A DNA stretch of 32,673 bases from an uncultured Clostridium sp. (GTDB lineage: Bacteria > Bacillota > Clostridia > TANB77 > CAG-508), in assembly GCA_947303785.1 (NCBI GenBank), contig CAMYZH010000018.1, positions 1 through 32,673 on the forward strand. The letters run 5' to 3'. Under the pieces are notes generated by a model, which saw only the letters and a program-made list of their open reading frames with translations, searched no databases and had not been told where the DNA came from. Shown here in pieces: positions 10,128 through 20,400 of this stretch. The first letter of the stretch is position 1; each line of letters starts with the position of its first letter. The position numbers and the translations under genes were made by a program.

Positions 10128-11639
10128 ATGAAGAAAAAAAAGAAGAAGATACTAAAATTTAGACAAAAAATTTTGATTTTATCTGTAGCTATTATAGGAT
10201 TTTTAATAATACTTTTACTATGCGTATGGGGAATTAACAATAAAACAAATAATAATAAACAAACAGAGTATTCAATTGATCAAGAATTAAAATCAGTTAA
10301 AGAGGTAATTGAATATTTAGGTAGCACATATTATTCAGAAGAAAATTCAAAAGAAGATGGATATGATTTAGATATTTATGTATTATTCCAATATAACCTT
10401 TTTGAAGAAAATGAATCTAAAGAAATATATTTTACAAACCTTTATGAAAAAGTTGCTTTGGTTACTGAGATGAAAAGCTTTAGATTAATAGATAGCAAAA
10501 AGAATATAACAATTGAAGTTAAATGTACTACAAGCGGGATATCTGAAGTTTATATAAATGGTCAAGAAAATTATTTTAAAAATGAAGAATCAAAAAGAAG
10601 CAAGGAAAATGAGCTAGTAGTAGACTCTATAAGTTTAGAAGTTAATTCAAATGAATTAAAAAGCTTAATAGATGCAAATTGGATTGTAAAAAATGCTAAT
10701 ATTGGAGTGGCAGAAAGCCGTTATAACAAATATGATATATATTTCGATGAAGGATATGAAATCAGAACAATTAAAGGAAAAGTATTTAATATAGTATTCA
10801 ATGAAAAATATAACCAAAAAGTTGTTGAAGGTTTTAAACCAGGAGATAATTTAGAACGTATTGAAGCAAATCTTGGAACATCTTATAAAGATGCCCAAAT
10901 TTTAGGATATAAAACAAAAGAATATTATATTTATTTTTCAAATGAACAAATATCAATTTATCCAAGATATAAGGTTGATTATACAGAATTTGAAAACCTA
11001 ATTAAAGAATATGATAAAAATAAAAACATAAATGATTTTGCAGACAAATTAACAGATATATGGCCAGAGTATGATAAATATATATATGATACAGATTTTT
11101 TTGAAATCGATTATACAGTAAGAGGAGTTGTAGTTCAATACAGTTCATCAAATCCTGAAGGAATTCAAATCTATGAAAATTATGGAGGAGATTTGAAACA
11201 GGAGAAAACAGACTATAAAGATGTATATTACAAATTAGATCAGAATTTATTAATCCAAAAAGAAACAGAAAGAATAATGCAAAATTCCTTATATGATAAT
11301 AGCGGAATAGAAGATGATCCTATTCATTATAGTCATAGATTTTTCTTAAATATGACAGCTGTAGATGATATGTTTTTTAATAAAATTAAGGTATTATCAT
11401 TAGATGAAGAGTTTCCAAACAATGAATTTGATGAAACTATAACAATTTATACTTATATTTGGGCAGATGATATACATTTAGTCTATAGCATATATGAAGA
11501 TGGTATATATATATATGATGCAGAAAAAAGAACAACAGAAAAAATCCTATCAGGTGACGATTCATATGAAATTACTAATTATAATAGAGAAACTAATATT
11601 ATTGAATATGATGGTAAACAGGCAGAGCTATCTTTTTAA
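10128..11639 (+). CDS. Hypothetical single-TM extracytoplasmic protein of the T4SS-like operon
   Basis: SD aaggag, Lys-rich start, TM ILILSVAIIGFLIILLLCVWGI, long beta-rich exterior region. Confidence 0.6.
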   Translation: MKKKKKKILKFRQKILILSVAIIGFLIILLLCVWGINNKTNNNKQTEYSIDQELKSVKEVIEYLGSTYYSEENSKEDGYDLDIYVLFQYNLFEENESKEIYFTNLYEKVALVTEMKSFRLIDSKKNITIEVKCTTSGISEVYINGQENYFKNEESKRSKENELVVDSISLEVNSNELKSLIDANWIVKNANIGVAESRYNKYDIYFDEGYEIRTIKGKVFNIVFNEKYNQKVVEGFKPGDNLERIEANLGTSYKDAQILGYKTKEYYIYFSNEQISIYPRYKVDYTEFENLIKEYDKNKNINDFADKLTDIWPEYDKYIYDTDFFEIDYTVRGVVVQYSSSNPEGIQIYENYGGDLKQEKTDYKDVYYKLDQNLLIQKETERIMQNSLYDNSGIEDDPIHYSHRFFLNMTAVDDMFFNKIKVLSLDEEFPNNEFDETITIYTYIWADDIHLVYSIYEDGIYIYDAEKRTTEKILSGDDSYEITNYNRETNIIEYDGKQAELSF

Positions 11640-11650
11640 GGGGAAAATAG

Positions 11651-14600
11651 ATGAAACAAATTAAATTAGTATTAAAAAGAATATTAATTGTATATGTGGT
11701 ATTATTTATTACTTTTTCACAAATGTCATCAAGTTTTGCAAGAAAATATGATGCTCAATGTGGAGAATATGTATCAAAATATGCTAGAGACTTCATAGCT
11801 AAATATTGTGCAGGAAAAAGTACAGTGTATGATGCTTCCACGGGATATGCATTTTTTACAGGAGGTTCAATTGGAAAAGGAACATTTCATGCATGTTGTT
11901 CTTCCGGGGTACATCTTATGTATAAAGAAGCTTTAGGTGTTGATATTTATAAGTATGGATTTAATGCACTATGTAGTACAGCACAATCACAAATGCTTCA
12001 TAGTTCAAATTGGGAAAGAGTATTAGCCTCAGACCTTAAACCAGGTGATATACTTATTTCTGGTTCACATACAGAAATGTATATTGGAAATCATCAAAAT
12101 GCAAATTTTGGTAATTCACCTAGAAGCGGAAAAATTTCTGGAGGTCCTAGATTGGGTTCTGACTTTAATTATGCATTTAGACCTACTTTTGATGTAAACC
12201 CTACTGGATCAGTACCTAAAGGAGCTTCATATGAAGAAGAAAGAAAAAGCATATATGATGAAAATGGCTTTATATATTCTGGTGTAGCCAAAATAGAAGG
12301 ATATAAAAGTTCATATTCATATGGTAAATGGATTATAAAATCATTAGCAGAAATTTTTGATTATTTTATAGGTATGGCGACTTTAATTCTTAGAATAGTT
12401 CTGGTAGGATGGACAGCATTAATTGAAAGATTTGTTACAGATGGAATTGTTAACGCTGTAACAGGAATAACTAATAAAAAGGACGAAAATTGGGACAAAG
12501 ACCCTAGTACATTAGATGAAGTAGACAAAGAATTAATGGAAGAAGAACAAAAACAAGAAGAGGAAAACCAAGAAGAACAAAATCAAGAAGAGGAAAACCA
12601 AGAAACAGGGCCAAAGGCTACAGGAGAAGAGAATGAACCAAATGAGTATATAAGCGAAGGAATGCAAAGAGTATCAGATATTGGAGGCAAGGTTCAACTT
12701 AAGACAAGTTCTAAAGCAAATGTAACAGTAGAAAATATAGTATATAATAAAATTCCAATTTTAGATATTAACTTCTTTAATTTTGAATCAGCTGGAGGTG
12801 CAGTTGTTGATGAAGATGGGATTATATATTTATTAAAAGAAAATATAGCAATGTGGTATTATATTTTTAGAACACTTGCAATAGTTGCTATGCTAGCAGT
12901 TTTAATATATTTAGGAATAAGAATGGCAATTTCGACAGTTGCTGAGAAAAAAGCGATATATAAGCAAATGTTATTGAGTTGGGTAGTTGGATTTATATTA
13001 GTATTCTTGATTCATTATGTAATGTACATAATAATTTATATGAATGAAAGTTTTCTAAGTTGGATAGTACCTCAGTATGAAAATGGTTCAGAGATTTCAT
13101 TATATGAAACAGTTAGATCAAAAGCATATGAAGTTAAAGCTTCAACAGGATTTGCCGGACTTATAATGTATATAATATTAGTATATTATGGAATTAGATT
13201 TTTGCTTGTATATTTCAGGAGATATTTGGTAATTACTATCTTGGCACTACTTTCACCTATAATATCAGTATATTATGCTGTTCAAAGAATTAATGGAAAA
13301 GGAAGAGGCGGACAGGCACTTATTAATTGGTTCAAAGACTTTTTATATTCTGTATGGATTCAATCAATTCATGCATTAATATATACAATATTTGTAAAAA
13401 CTGCGTTAGAATTGTCTGAAACATCATTACTTGGAATAGTAATAGCATTTTTCTTCCTAAGTTTTATGATTAAAGTGGATAAAGTAGTAAGAGACATTTT
13501 TGGACTAGGAGGAACAAATAGTGGAGATTTAGTAGTAGGAACAATAGGTACGCAACTAGCGGTAGCAGGATATGTAAAAGGAGCCGTAAAAAAAGTAGGT
13601 GGAAAATATGGAAATTATTTAGGAAAGACTGTAAAACCTGTAGCAGCCATTGGCGGAAAAATAGGAAACGCATACAACGCTGCTAAAATAGATATGTTGA
13701 AAAAATGGGGTATGACCGAAGAAGAAGCAGAAGAAACAATTAAAGAAAGAGAAAAGGAAAAAGAGAAAAGAAAAGAAGAAAGGGCTAAACTTTTAAATGA
13801 GATAACAGCTGGACTAAAAATAGGAACAGGAATAGCAGCAACGGCATTGAAAGGAGCACTGGTTTTACCAATAATGATAGTAGAACCAGTAGCTGGAGTT
13901 CAATTATTAAATTCAACTATTGTATCTGCACAAAAAGTAAAAGAAACAATAGAAAAAGCTAAGGAAAACAAAATACTGCCAACATCTCTAAAGGGTTCAT
14001 TTAAATTAAAGGGAATACTTCCAAAAAATAAAAAATCTGCAGAAGCCTTAAAAGGAAAATTTGATGCTCTTAATGTTCCATACAGAGAAGTTGAAATCCC
14101 AGATTCATTCGATAAATCAAGTCCACATGAATCATCAAATAGTCAAGCAAGTAAATATTATAAACCTGTATTGCCACCAGTTCAGACAGACAATTATAGT
14201 AAAAACGAATCAAAGCAATTTGAACAAAAGGATATAGTTACATCAAAAGGTGTAGTAGGTAAAATTGAAAGAACAATAGAAAATGGAGAAATTGTAGAAA
14301 CAAAAATACATTTAGACAAGAAAGCTGTAGCAGATTTAGATGAAGATGGAAAAACAGAATTAGCCGAACAACTATCAAAGGAAGATTTACAATTTGCACA
14401 AATTGATAAAGCATCATCTGAGATCATAGAAGAACTAATACAAGAAGGCGATATAGAAAAAATAGAAGCAATATCAGAAATAATACAAGAAGCTAAAGAA
14501 AAGGAAAAAGACTTAGAAAAAATCTATAACGAAGTAACTGGAAAAATAGATAATCAAATAGATGAAATGAAAAATATAAATCCAGAGTTCGCAGCAATCT

Positions 14601-15301
14601 TGCAGAAAAAAAGAGCAAAAGAATTAAGTAAAGTAGCATATATGATGTCTCAACCATTATCTGAAAAAGATATATTCAGAGCAATTCAAAATTATCAATC
14701 CAAGGTTCCACAATTTAGCCCAGACCAAGAAAGATTTTCTAGTGAGGATATAAAAGGAATAACAACAGAATTAAATGAAGTTCTAGCTAAAAAAGGTCTA
14801 CAAGTGGAAATGAGTAAAGAATTCATTAAAAAAGCAGAAAAAGAATTAACAGAACAACACAGGAGGGATAAGGCTAAAAAAGAAAGTATGGCAGCACAGG
14901 CAGAAGCAAGAAGAAGTGTAGGTTCAGATGTAAGCAATAAAACAGATCAAAAGAGCGCAAAAGAAAAAACTAAAAGATTAAGAGAAAGAATTAGAGAATT
15001 CCAAGGAAATGGATTTAATAATTTAAATGCACCGAAACCAAATGGTGGAGATGAAGGCAAGTCTCATTCTTCAAATGATTTGGGTACAAGTAGTACAGAT
15101 AGATTAGTAAAAAAATTACAAAATAGTTCAAAAGGAACAAAAAGTAAGACTCCTCTAGCTAAAAGTGGAATAAGTTCAAAAACAATAGAATTTTCAAGTA
15201 AGTTAGATGAATTATTGGAACTTAGTAGAGAAGTTGAAGCAATAACAGGAGAAAAGTTTTATTCAATTGAAGATATTTTAAAGAGATTAGAAGAAATTTA
15301 A
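11651..15301 (+). CDS. NlpC/P60-like peptidase fused to VirB6-like membrane protein with long charged coiled-coil tail (VirB6 paralog 3)
   Basis: Signal peptide, then FHACCSSGVHLMYKEALG...LKPGDILISGSHTEMYIGNH (C/H peptidase pattern). Later ILDINFFNFESAGG...NIAMWYYIFRTLA...IYLGIRMAISTVAEKKAIYKQMLLSW as in paralogs 1 and 2. Confidence 0.75.
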   Translation: MKQIKLVLKRILIVYVVLFITFSQMSSSFARKYDAQCGEYVSKYARDFIAKYCAGKSTVYDASTGYAFFTGGSIGKGTFHACCSSGVHLMYKEALGVDIYKYGFNALCSTAQSQMLHSSNWERVLASDLKPGDILISGSHTEMYIGNHQNANFGNSPRSGKISGGPRLGSDFNYAFRPTFDVNPTGSVPKGASYEEERKSIYDENGFIYSGVAKIEGYKSSYSYGKWIIKSLAEIFDYFIGMATLILRIVLVGWTALIERFVTDGIVNAVTGITNKKDENWDKDPSTLDEVDKELMEEEQKQEEENQEEQNQEEENQETGPKATGEENEPNEYISEGMQRVSDIGGKVQLKTSSKANVTVENIVYNKIPILDINFFNFESAGGAVVDEDGIIYLLKENIAMWYYIFRTLAIVAMLAVLIYLGIRMAISTVAEKKAIYKQMLLSWVVGFILVFLIHYVMYIIIYMNESFLSWIVPQYENGSEISLYETVRSKAYEVKASTGFAGLIMYIILVYYGIRFLLVYFRRYLVITILALLSPIISVYYAVQRINGKGRGGQALINWFKDFLYSVWIQSIHALIYTIFVKTALELSETSLLGIVIAFFFLSFMIKVDKVVRDIFGLGGTNSGDLVVGTIGTQLAVAGYVKGAVKKVGGKYGNYLGKTVKPVAAIGGKIGNAYNAAKIDMLKKWGMTEEEAEETIKEREKEKEKRKEERAKLLNEITAGLKIGTGIAATALKGALVLPIMIVEPVAGVQLLNSTIVSAQKVKETIEKAKENKILPTSLKGSFKLKGILPKNKKSAEALKGKFDALNVPYREVEIPDSFDKSSPHESSNSQASKYYKPVLPPVQTDNYSKNESKQFEQKDIVTSKGVVGKIERTIENGEIVETKIHLDKKAVADLDEDGKTELAEQLSKEDLQFAQIDKASSEIIEELIQEGDIEKIEAISEIIQEAKEKEKDLEKIYNEVTGKIDNQIDEMKNINPEFAAILQKKRAKELSKVAYMMSQPLSEKDIFRAIQNYQSKVPQFSPDQERFSSEDIKGITTELNEVLAKKGLQVEMSKEFIKKAEKELTEQHRRDKAKKESMAAQAEARRSVGSDVSNKTDQKSAKEKTKRLRERIREFQGNGFNNLNAPKPNGGDEGKSHSSNDLGTSSTDRLVKKLQNSSKGTKSKTPLAKSGISSKTIEFSSKLDELLELSREVEAITGEKFYSIEDILKRLEEI
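12554..12604 (+). repeat. Two direct copies of caagaagaggaaaaccaagaa, 30-bp period, encoding a Q/E/N-rich hinge
   Basis: Copies at 12554-12574 and 12584-12604, seen directly. Confidence 0.85.
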
Positions 15302-15317
15302 AAACGGTTTGATTAAG

Positions 15318-15366
15318 AAACCTCTAGATTATTAACAATTAATGGCCTAGAGGTTTAAAATTTTTA
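15318..15366 (+). terminator. Probable terminator after the T4SS-like operon
   Basis: aaacctctag...ctagaggttt hairpin followed by aaaattttt. Confidence 0.55.
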
Positions 15367-15469
15367 TAAAAACTATTTAAATAATTAATAACAAAAACTG
15401 GAAAGTCAGTTAAAGGTGAATATATACAACAAATTATGCGTATATTAAAATATGCACGAGGTGAACGAA

Positions 15470-15658
15470 ATGCCAGATTTTGTTATTAAAAGGAAGAAAA
15501 AGAAAGATTATGTACAATTTACTTGCAGAATTGAGCCAGAATTGCTTGAAAAAATAAAAAGAACAGTATTAGACTATAATTTACCATCTGTAAATGAATT
15601 TATAAATGATTGTATAAAATTTGCAATTGATAACATGAAAATTATTGATGATGAGTAG
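15470..15658 (+). CDS. Small ribbon-helix-helix (Arc/CopG)-like protein
   Basis: FTCRIEPELLEKIKRTVLDYNLPSVNEFINDCIKFAIDN resembles RHH folds. SD gaggtg favours ATG 15470 over 15452. Confidence 0.6.
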   Translation: MPDFVIKRKKKKDYVQFTCRIEPELLEKIKRTVLDYNLPSVNEFINDCIKFAIDNMKIIDDE

Positions 15659-15673
15659 TAATTTACACAAAAA

Positions 15674-15707
15674 AAGCGAGTATTCTTCCCAGAATACTCG
15701 CTTTTTT
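15674..15707. terminator. Bidirectional Rho-independent terminator
   Basis: aaaaaagcgagtattct tccc agaatactcgctttttt: perfect 11-bp stem with A/T tracts on both sides, between the + RHH gene and minus-strand tRNAs. Confidence 0.85.
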
Positions 15708-15780
15708 GGAGGCGACACCCGGATTCGAACCGGGGATCAGAGTTTTGCAGACTCGTGCCTTACCACTTGGCTATATCGCC
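15707..15780 (-). tRNA. tRNA-Cys (GCA), CCA encoded
   Basis: Reverse complement GGCGATATAGCCAAGTGGTAAGGCACGAGTCTGCAAAACTCTGATCCCCGGTTCGAATCCGGGTGTCGCCTCCA folds as a cloverleaf with GCA anticodon and discriminator U. Confidence 0.95.
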
Positions 15781-15791
15781 ATAAAGTAAAA

Positions 15792-15867
15792 TGGAGCGGG
15801 AAACGGGGTTCAAACCCGCGACCTTCGCGTTGGCAACGCGACGCTCTATCAACTGAGCTATTCCCGC
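15792..15867 (-). tRNA. tRNA-Gly (GCC), CCA encoded
   Basis: Reverse complement GCGGGAATAGCTCAGTTGATAGAGCGTCGCGTTGCCAACGCGAAGGTCGCGGGTTTGAACCCCGTTTCCCGCTCCA; normal 7-nt anticodon loop TTGCCAA. Confidence 0.95.
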
Positions 15868-15953
15868 ACAACAAGTAAAAATATAATAGCAAAAAAATAG
15901 ATAAAAGTCAATAGAGAAAATTAAAATAGCACCAATTTTTTAAAATATAATTA

Positions 15954-17196
15954 TTAAAGCTTGTAAAAATTTTTATATTCAAAAATAAAAAATAAAAAAT
16001 AATCTAAAGCAGTCTTTTTATTAATATATGAATTAGAAAAAATATTAGTACTATACACAACTAAATTATCGGAAGAAACAACTATTTTTGCAAGTTTTTG
16101 ATTTCTTTCAATTGGCAAAGACAAAGTTTCCTCTACAATAGAAACATCAATAGAATCCATCCAATCCTTTTTAATAGGATAAGTGTCAGGAATTTCGTCA
16201 AATTTGCAATATGAAGAAACCGTTGAAGAAGCCTTATCAAAAATTTTATAAGGAAGAATAAAAGAAGCATAATCATTATACTTTTCTTCTACCATTTTTC
16301 GTAATTCAATACATTCATAATTTGTAAGTATGTAATTAATTAAATTTCTTGAATCAGAACTTCTAATTGATTTAGTATCTGCACCAAAAACAACAACTAT
16401 AATATCAAGATTTCCCTGTTTAGCTGAAGTAATTAAACACCTACCAGCTTGACTTGTATAACCGGTTTTCACACCATAGACAGATGGAAGATTTCCTAAG
16501 AGTTCATTAGTATTTGATATATTTTTGGGGCTAGAATTTATAGTAACACTATACGATTTTGTCCCCACAATCTGAGCAAAAAGTGGATTGTTCAATGCAA
16601 AATCAGTTAGAATTGCAAAATCTTTTGCTGTAGTAAAATGCTCCTCATTATCTAAACCGTGAGGAGTAACAAAATGAGTTGAAGACAAACCTAAATAGGC
16701 AGCTTTAGAATTCATAAGATTTGCAAATTCTTCTAAAGAGCCACCACAATATTCAGCAAGACAAACAGCGCAATCATTTCCAGAACACAACATTAGTCCA
16801 TAGAGAAGATCATTTACAGAAATAACATCATTTTCATTAAGACCAAGTCGTGATCCACCTGTTCCGAGCAGCCTTTTTTGAAACAACAACACTATCTTCC
16901 AGATTGCAATTTTCTAAAACAATAAGGCAAGTCATGATTTTCGTAGTTGAAGCCATTGCACATTTTTCATCAGCATTTTTTTCATATAAAAACACATTAG
17001 AATTTCTTTCAAACACTACAGCTCTTCGAGACAAAATATGTAAATCAGAATCAGTAGAAGTCATAGGTGTTAATTCAAAAATTTGATTAGAAGTAGATTC
17101 AGTAGTTTCTTCAATATCTAAATCATCTGCAAAACTAAAATTGGTAAATATAGAAAACACTATTAATATAGTTATAAACATTCTCCAAATGCGCAT
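15954..17196 (-). CDS. D-alanyl-D-alanine carboxypeptidase (S11 family), continuous only with a +1 shift at 16866
   Basis: Listed ORFs 16837..17196 and 15954..16892 are the two parts. Motifs STTK, SGND, KTGYTSQAGRC. Skipping base 16866 (minus-strand C) gives ...VVSKKAA-GTGGSRLGLNENDVISVNDLLYGLMLCSGNDCA. 330 nt + 1 + 912 nt. Confidence 0.85.
16863..16866 (-). other. Candidate +1 frameshift/quadruplet site CGGA (GCT GCT C GGA ACA)
   Basis: Zero frame reads CGG AAC AGG... to a nearby TAA; +1 frame reads GGA and continues the conserved family sequence. Confidence 0.6.
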
Positions 17197-17390
17197 TATA
17201 CCAAGGTTCCTTTCAACATTAAAATAACAAAAACATTAAAATATCAAAAAAGAAAAATTAATTTAATTAATAATATGTTGTAAAAAGCCTCATATGACAA
17301 GAAAAATTAATCAAAATATAACATAATTGTAATAAATGATAAAATGCTTGAAAACACTAAAATACAAAGGAAATATGGAAAAAACATGAA

Positions 17391-17418
17391 TTGACAAAAT
17401 TTAATATAAAGTTAAAAT
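17391..17418 (+). promoter_or_regulatory. Putative promoter for first thioester surface protein
   Basis: TTGACA, 16 bp, TAAAAT. Confidence 0.4.
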
Positions 17419-17475
17419 AAAATTATAAAATAGAATAATTAGGATAATTATATCTAAAAGTATTAGGAGAGAAAA

Positions 17476-20400
17476 ATGAGAACTAAAATTTGGAAGATTT
17501 TTATAGCATTAATGCTTGTTGTATTATTAATTGCAAATGCATCATTTCTTACTGCAGCATATTTAACTGAGGAACAATCACAAAAAGATGCAACTCAAAC
17601 ATTTGGAATTAAACTATTACATGAAAGTAAAACACTATATGATGGAAGAGATATAAATTTCGGTTATAGGTTTAATCAAAGAAATGTATATAGAATTTCA
17701 TATGGAAGTGAAGAATATGATTCAACTGTCATTTGTTTAAACCAAAATGGAAGGTTTCCAAAAGAAACAGCAGATTCTTCAGAAAATTACAAGAGTTTAG
17801 GAGAGGCAACTATAGCAACCTTAAAAGAAGCTAAAAGTGATCTAACAGATGCTGATGCAAATAAGATTTTATGGTTAATGAGAAATGCTGTTCTTCCAGA
17901 AGATACAGATGGTGTAAAAAATTTAAAATTATCTAAAATATTTAAATCATTAATTGATGCAAATTCCGGAACAGTAAATCCTTTAACTTTAACAGATATA
18001 AAAAGAGTTTTAACAGAAGATGATTTAGTAATAGCATATCAATTTGCAATCTGGACAGTTACAAATAATCTAGCAACTGGAACAGAAATATTCGGAACAT
18101 CAAATGGAAATGATTTTGATTCAATTTTTGTAAATGATAGATGGGGATATAAAGGTAAAAAAGGTGATTATATCAGACAAATAGTAAATTACTATTTAAA
18201 TAATTATACAGGAGCTGATATTATACAATCTTCTGCTTCAACATTAGTAGATCCTAGAATAAGACCACTAGAAGACAATGAAGAATATGGTTTAAGTTCT
18301 AAAATATTTGTTGGACCATTTAAAATAGAACCAAAAGTAGCTAATGGTACAACAATGGATTATTCAATAGATTTTACATTTAAAAATGAATCTGGAAATA
18401 TAGTAAGTAATCCATCATATTTAATAACATCAACTAATAATGTAACTACAACATTATTACATCAAACAAAAGAAGATTTGGAGGGTAGAGATTTTTATAT
18501 AGCACTGCCTTTAAATACAACAGTTAGAGAAATTGAAATAAAATTATCTACAGAGACTATTCAATCAGATACTTCAGGTTATGTGTGGGTAGCTACATCA
18601 GGAAGTAATATGCAACCACTTCTTTCAATTTTAAGAGAAGAAAGTGAAACAAATAATGTAATAAAAATGAGTCATAAATTTAAGATAAAAACTATAGAGA
18701 GACAAAATGATGTTGCTTTAAGAAAGTATGTAGCTATAGTATATAGAGAGAATAACAATGGAGACTGGCCCGAGGCATATAATTGCGTAGGAAAAGGAAG
18801 AGAACCTGTAACAAATACTTCAAATATTCCAGGTTGGGATTTTGAATATAAACATAGAAAAGACCCAGTAGAAGTCCAAGTTGGAGATAGAGTATTATAT
18901 GCTATTAAGTTATATAATGAAGGGGAAACAACGCTTAGAATAAATCAAATAACAGATTACTTACCACCTACAGGATTAAGATTTGTTAGTGGTCAAGCTG
19001 ATGATCCTGTTAAAAATTCAACAGCAAAAAACTCAAAATGTACAACAACTAATAATGGAAGAAATATATTATATAGTGGTGATCAACCCAATAGCTATAT
19101 TATTGAATTAGATCCACACGATTCAAGTGAACCTATTTACCTAGAGTTTGAAGTAACAGAAGAAGCTAGGGGAAAAACAATTACCAACATTGCAGAAATT
19201 ACTGCAATTTCAGAACAAGATGGAACACCACTTGATCATGATAAAGATTCAGCCAGAAACAAAGTATTACCTGTAGAAGAAATTGATTGGGAATACTATA
19301 ATGGAAATGATAACAAACCAGATTTAACAGATGAAAATTACTTCTATAAAGGTGATGAAGATGATGATGATTTTGATAAAATAAAAGTTGCTGGAAATGC
19401 TGGAAATATAGATTTAGCATTAAGAAAATCAGTAACATCAGTAAATGGTCAAATACAACAAAGAGAAAGAAAGCCAGACACTAGTCCTCTTTATGATAAT
19501 AATGATGCAACCACGACCTCAAATTTTAGTGATATAAAGACATCTGTAAGTGTTAAGGTCGGTGATATAGTTGTATACACAATTAGAGTATTTAATGAAG
19601 GAAACTTAGATGGATATGCAAGTAAAATAGAAGATTATATTCCACAAGGATTAGGATTTATAGTAGACCACAACATAAACTATGACAATCAATGGGTAAT
19701 TCCTGAAGGGGCATCACAAGTTAAATTAAATACAATACCAAATGCTACAAATAATCTTTCGGCTTCTGATTTTTCAGAAAGTGGAGCAGCTTCTAATCAA
19801 AATGAAGTTGGTAACATAGATGTTGTAGTAGGAAATGCGCTTTTAACTACTACAAAGTTAAAAGATACAAAATTATCAAAATTTAATACTGCAACACCTG
19901 AGCTTGATATAAAAACTGTTCAAATAGCATGTGTTGTCCTTGATGGAGCAGATGAATCTATATTAAGAAATTTAGCCGCCATAACAGAATACAAAGATGA
20001 TTCAGGAGCAGTAGTTGTAGAAGATATAGATTCAAGAAGTGATAATGATTATAAAACGAACTTTAATGAAGACAATCACCAAGATGATGAAGATTATGAA
20101 AAACTTAAATTAACACAAGTGCCTTATGATTTGGCTTTAAAGAAATTTGTAACTTCAGTATCAGATTCAAATGGAAATTCAAAAACAATTGCAGATGAAC
20201 AAAGAAGAAACTTACATATAATAAATGTTGATGCAATTGAGGCAAGAACAAGCATTGCTGATAAAGCAGATGCAACATATTCATTCGGACTAGATAAAGA
20301 TCAAGTACCAGTAACAGTAGCAAAAGGTGATAATGTAGTATATACAATAAGAATATATAATGAAGGATTAACAGATGGAATTGTAGGTGAATTAGTAGAT

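Noticed and set aside
12554-12604. CRISPR-like or mobile repeat
   Set aside because: Only two in-frame coding copies, no spacers; none of the window shows a CRISPR array or transposase.
15707-15867. tRNA-Gly in the window as the possible quadruplet decoder
   Set aside because: Its anticodon loop is a normal 7 nt with GCC; it would not read CGGA as a four-base codon.
15645-15878. 77-aa + ORF (GGDTRIRTGDQSFADSCLTTWLYRHKVKWSGKRGSNPRPSRWQRDALSTELFPHNK)
   Set aside because: It is the antisense of the tRNA-Cys and tRNA-Gly genes, a well-known spurious ORF type.
16850-17086. 78-aa + ORF opposite the carboxypeptidase
   Set aside because: Antisense to a recognisable S11 gene; no SD or family resemblance.
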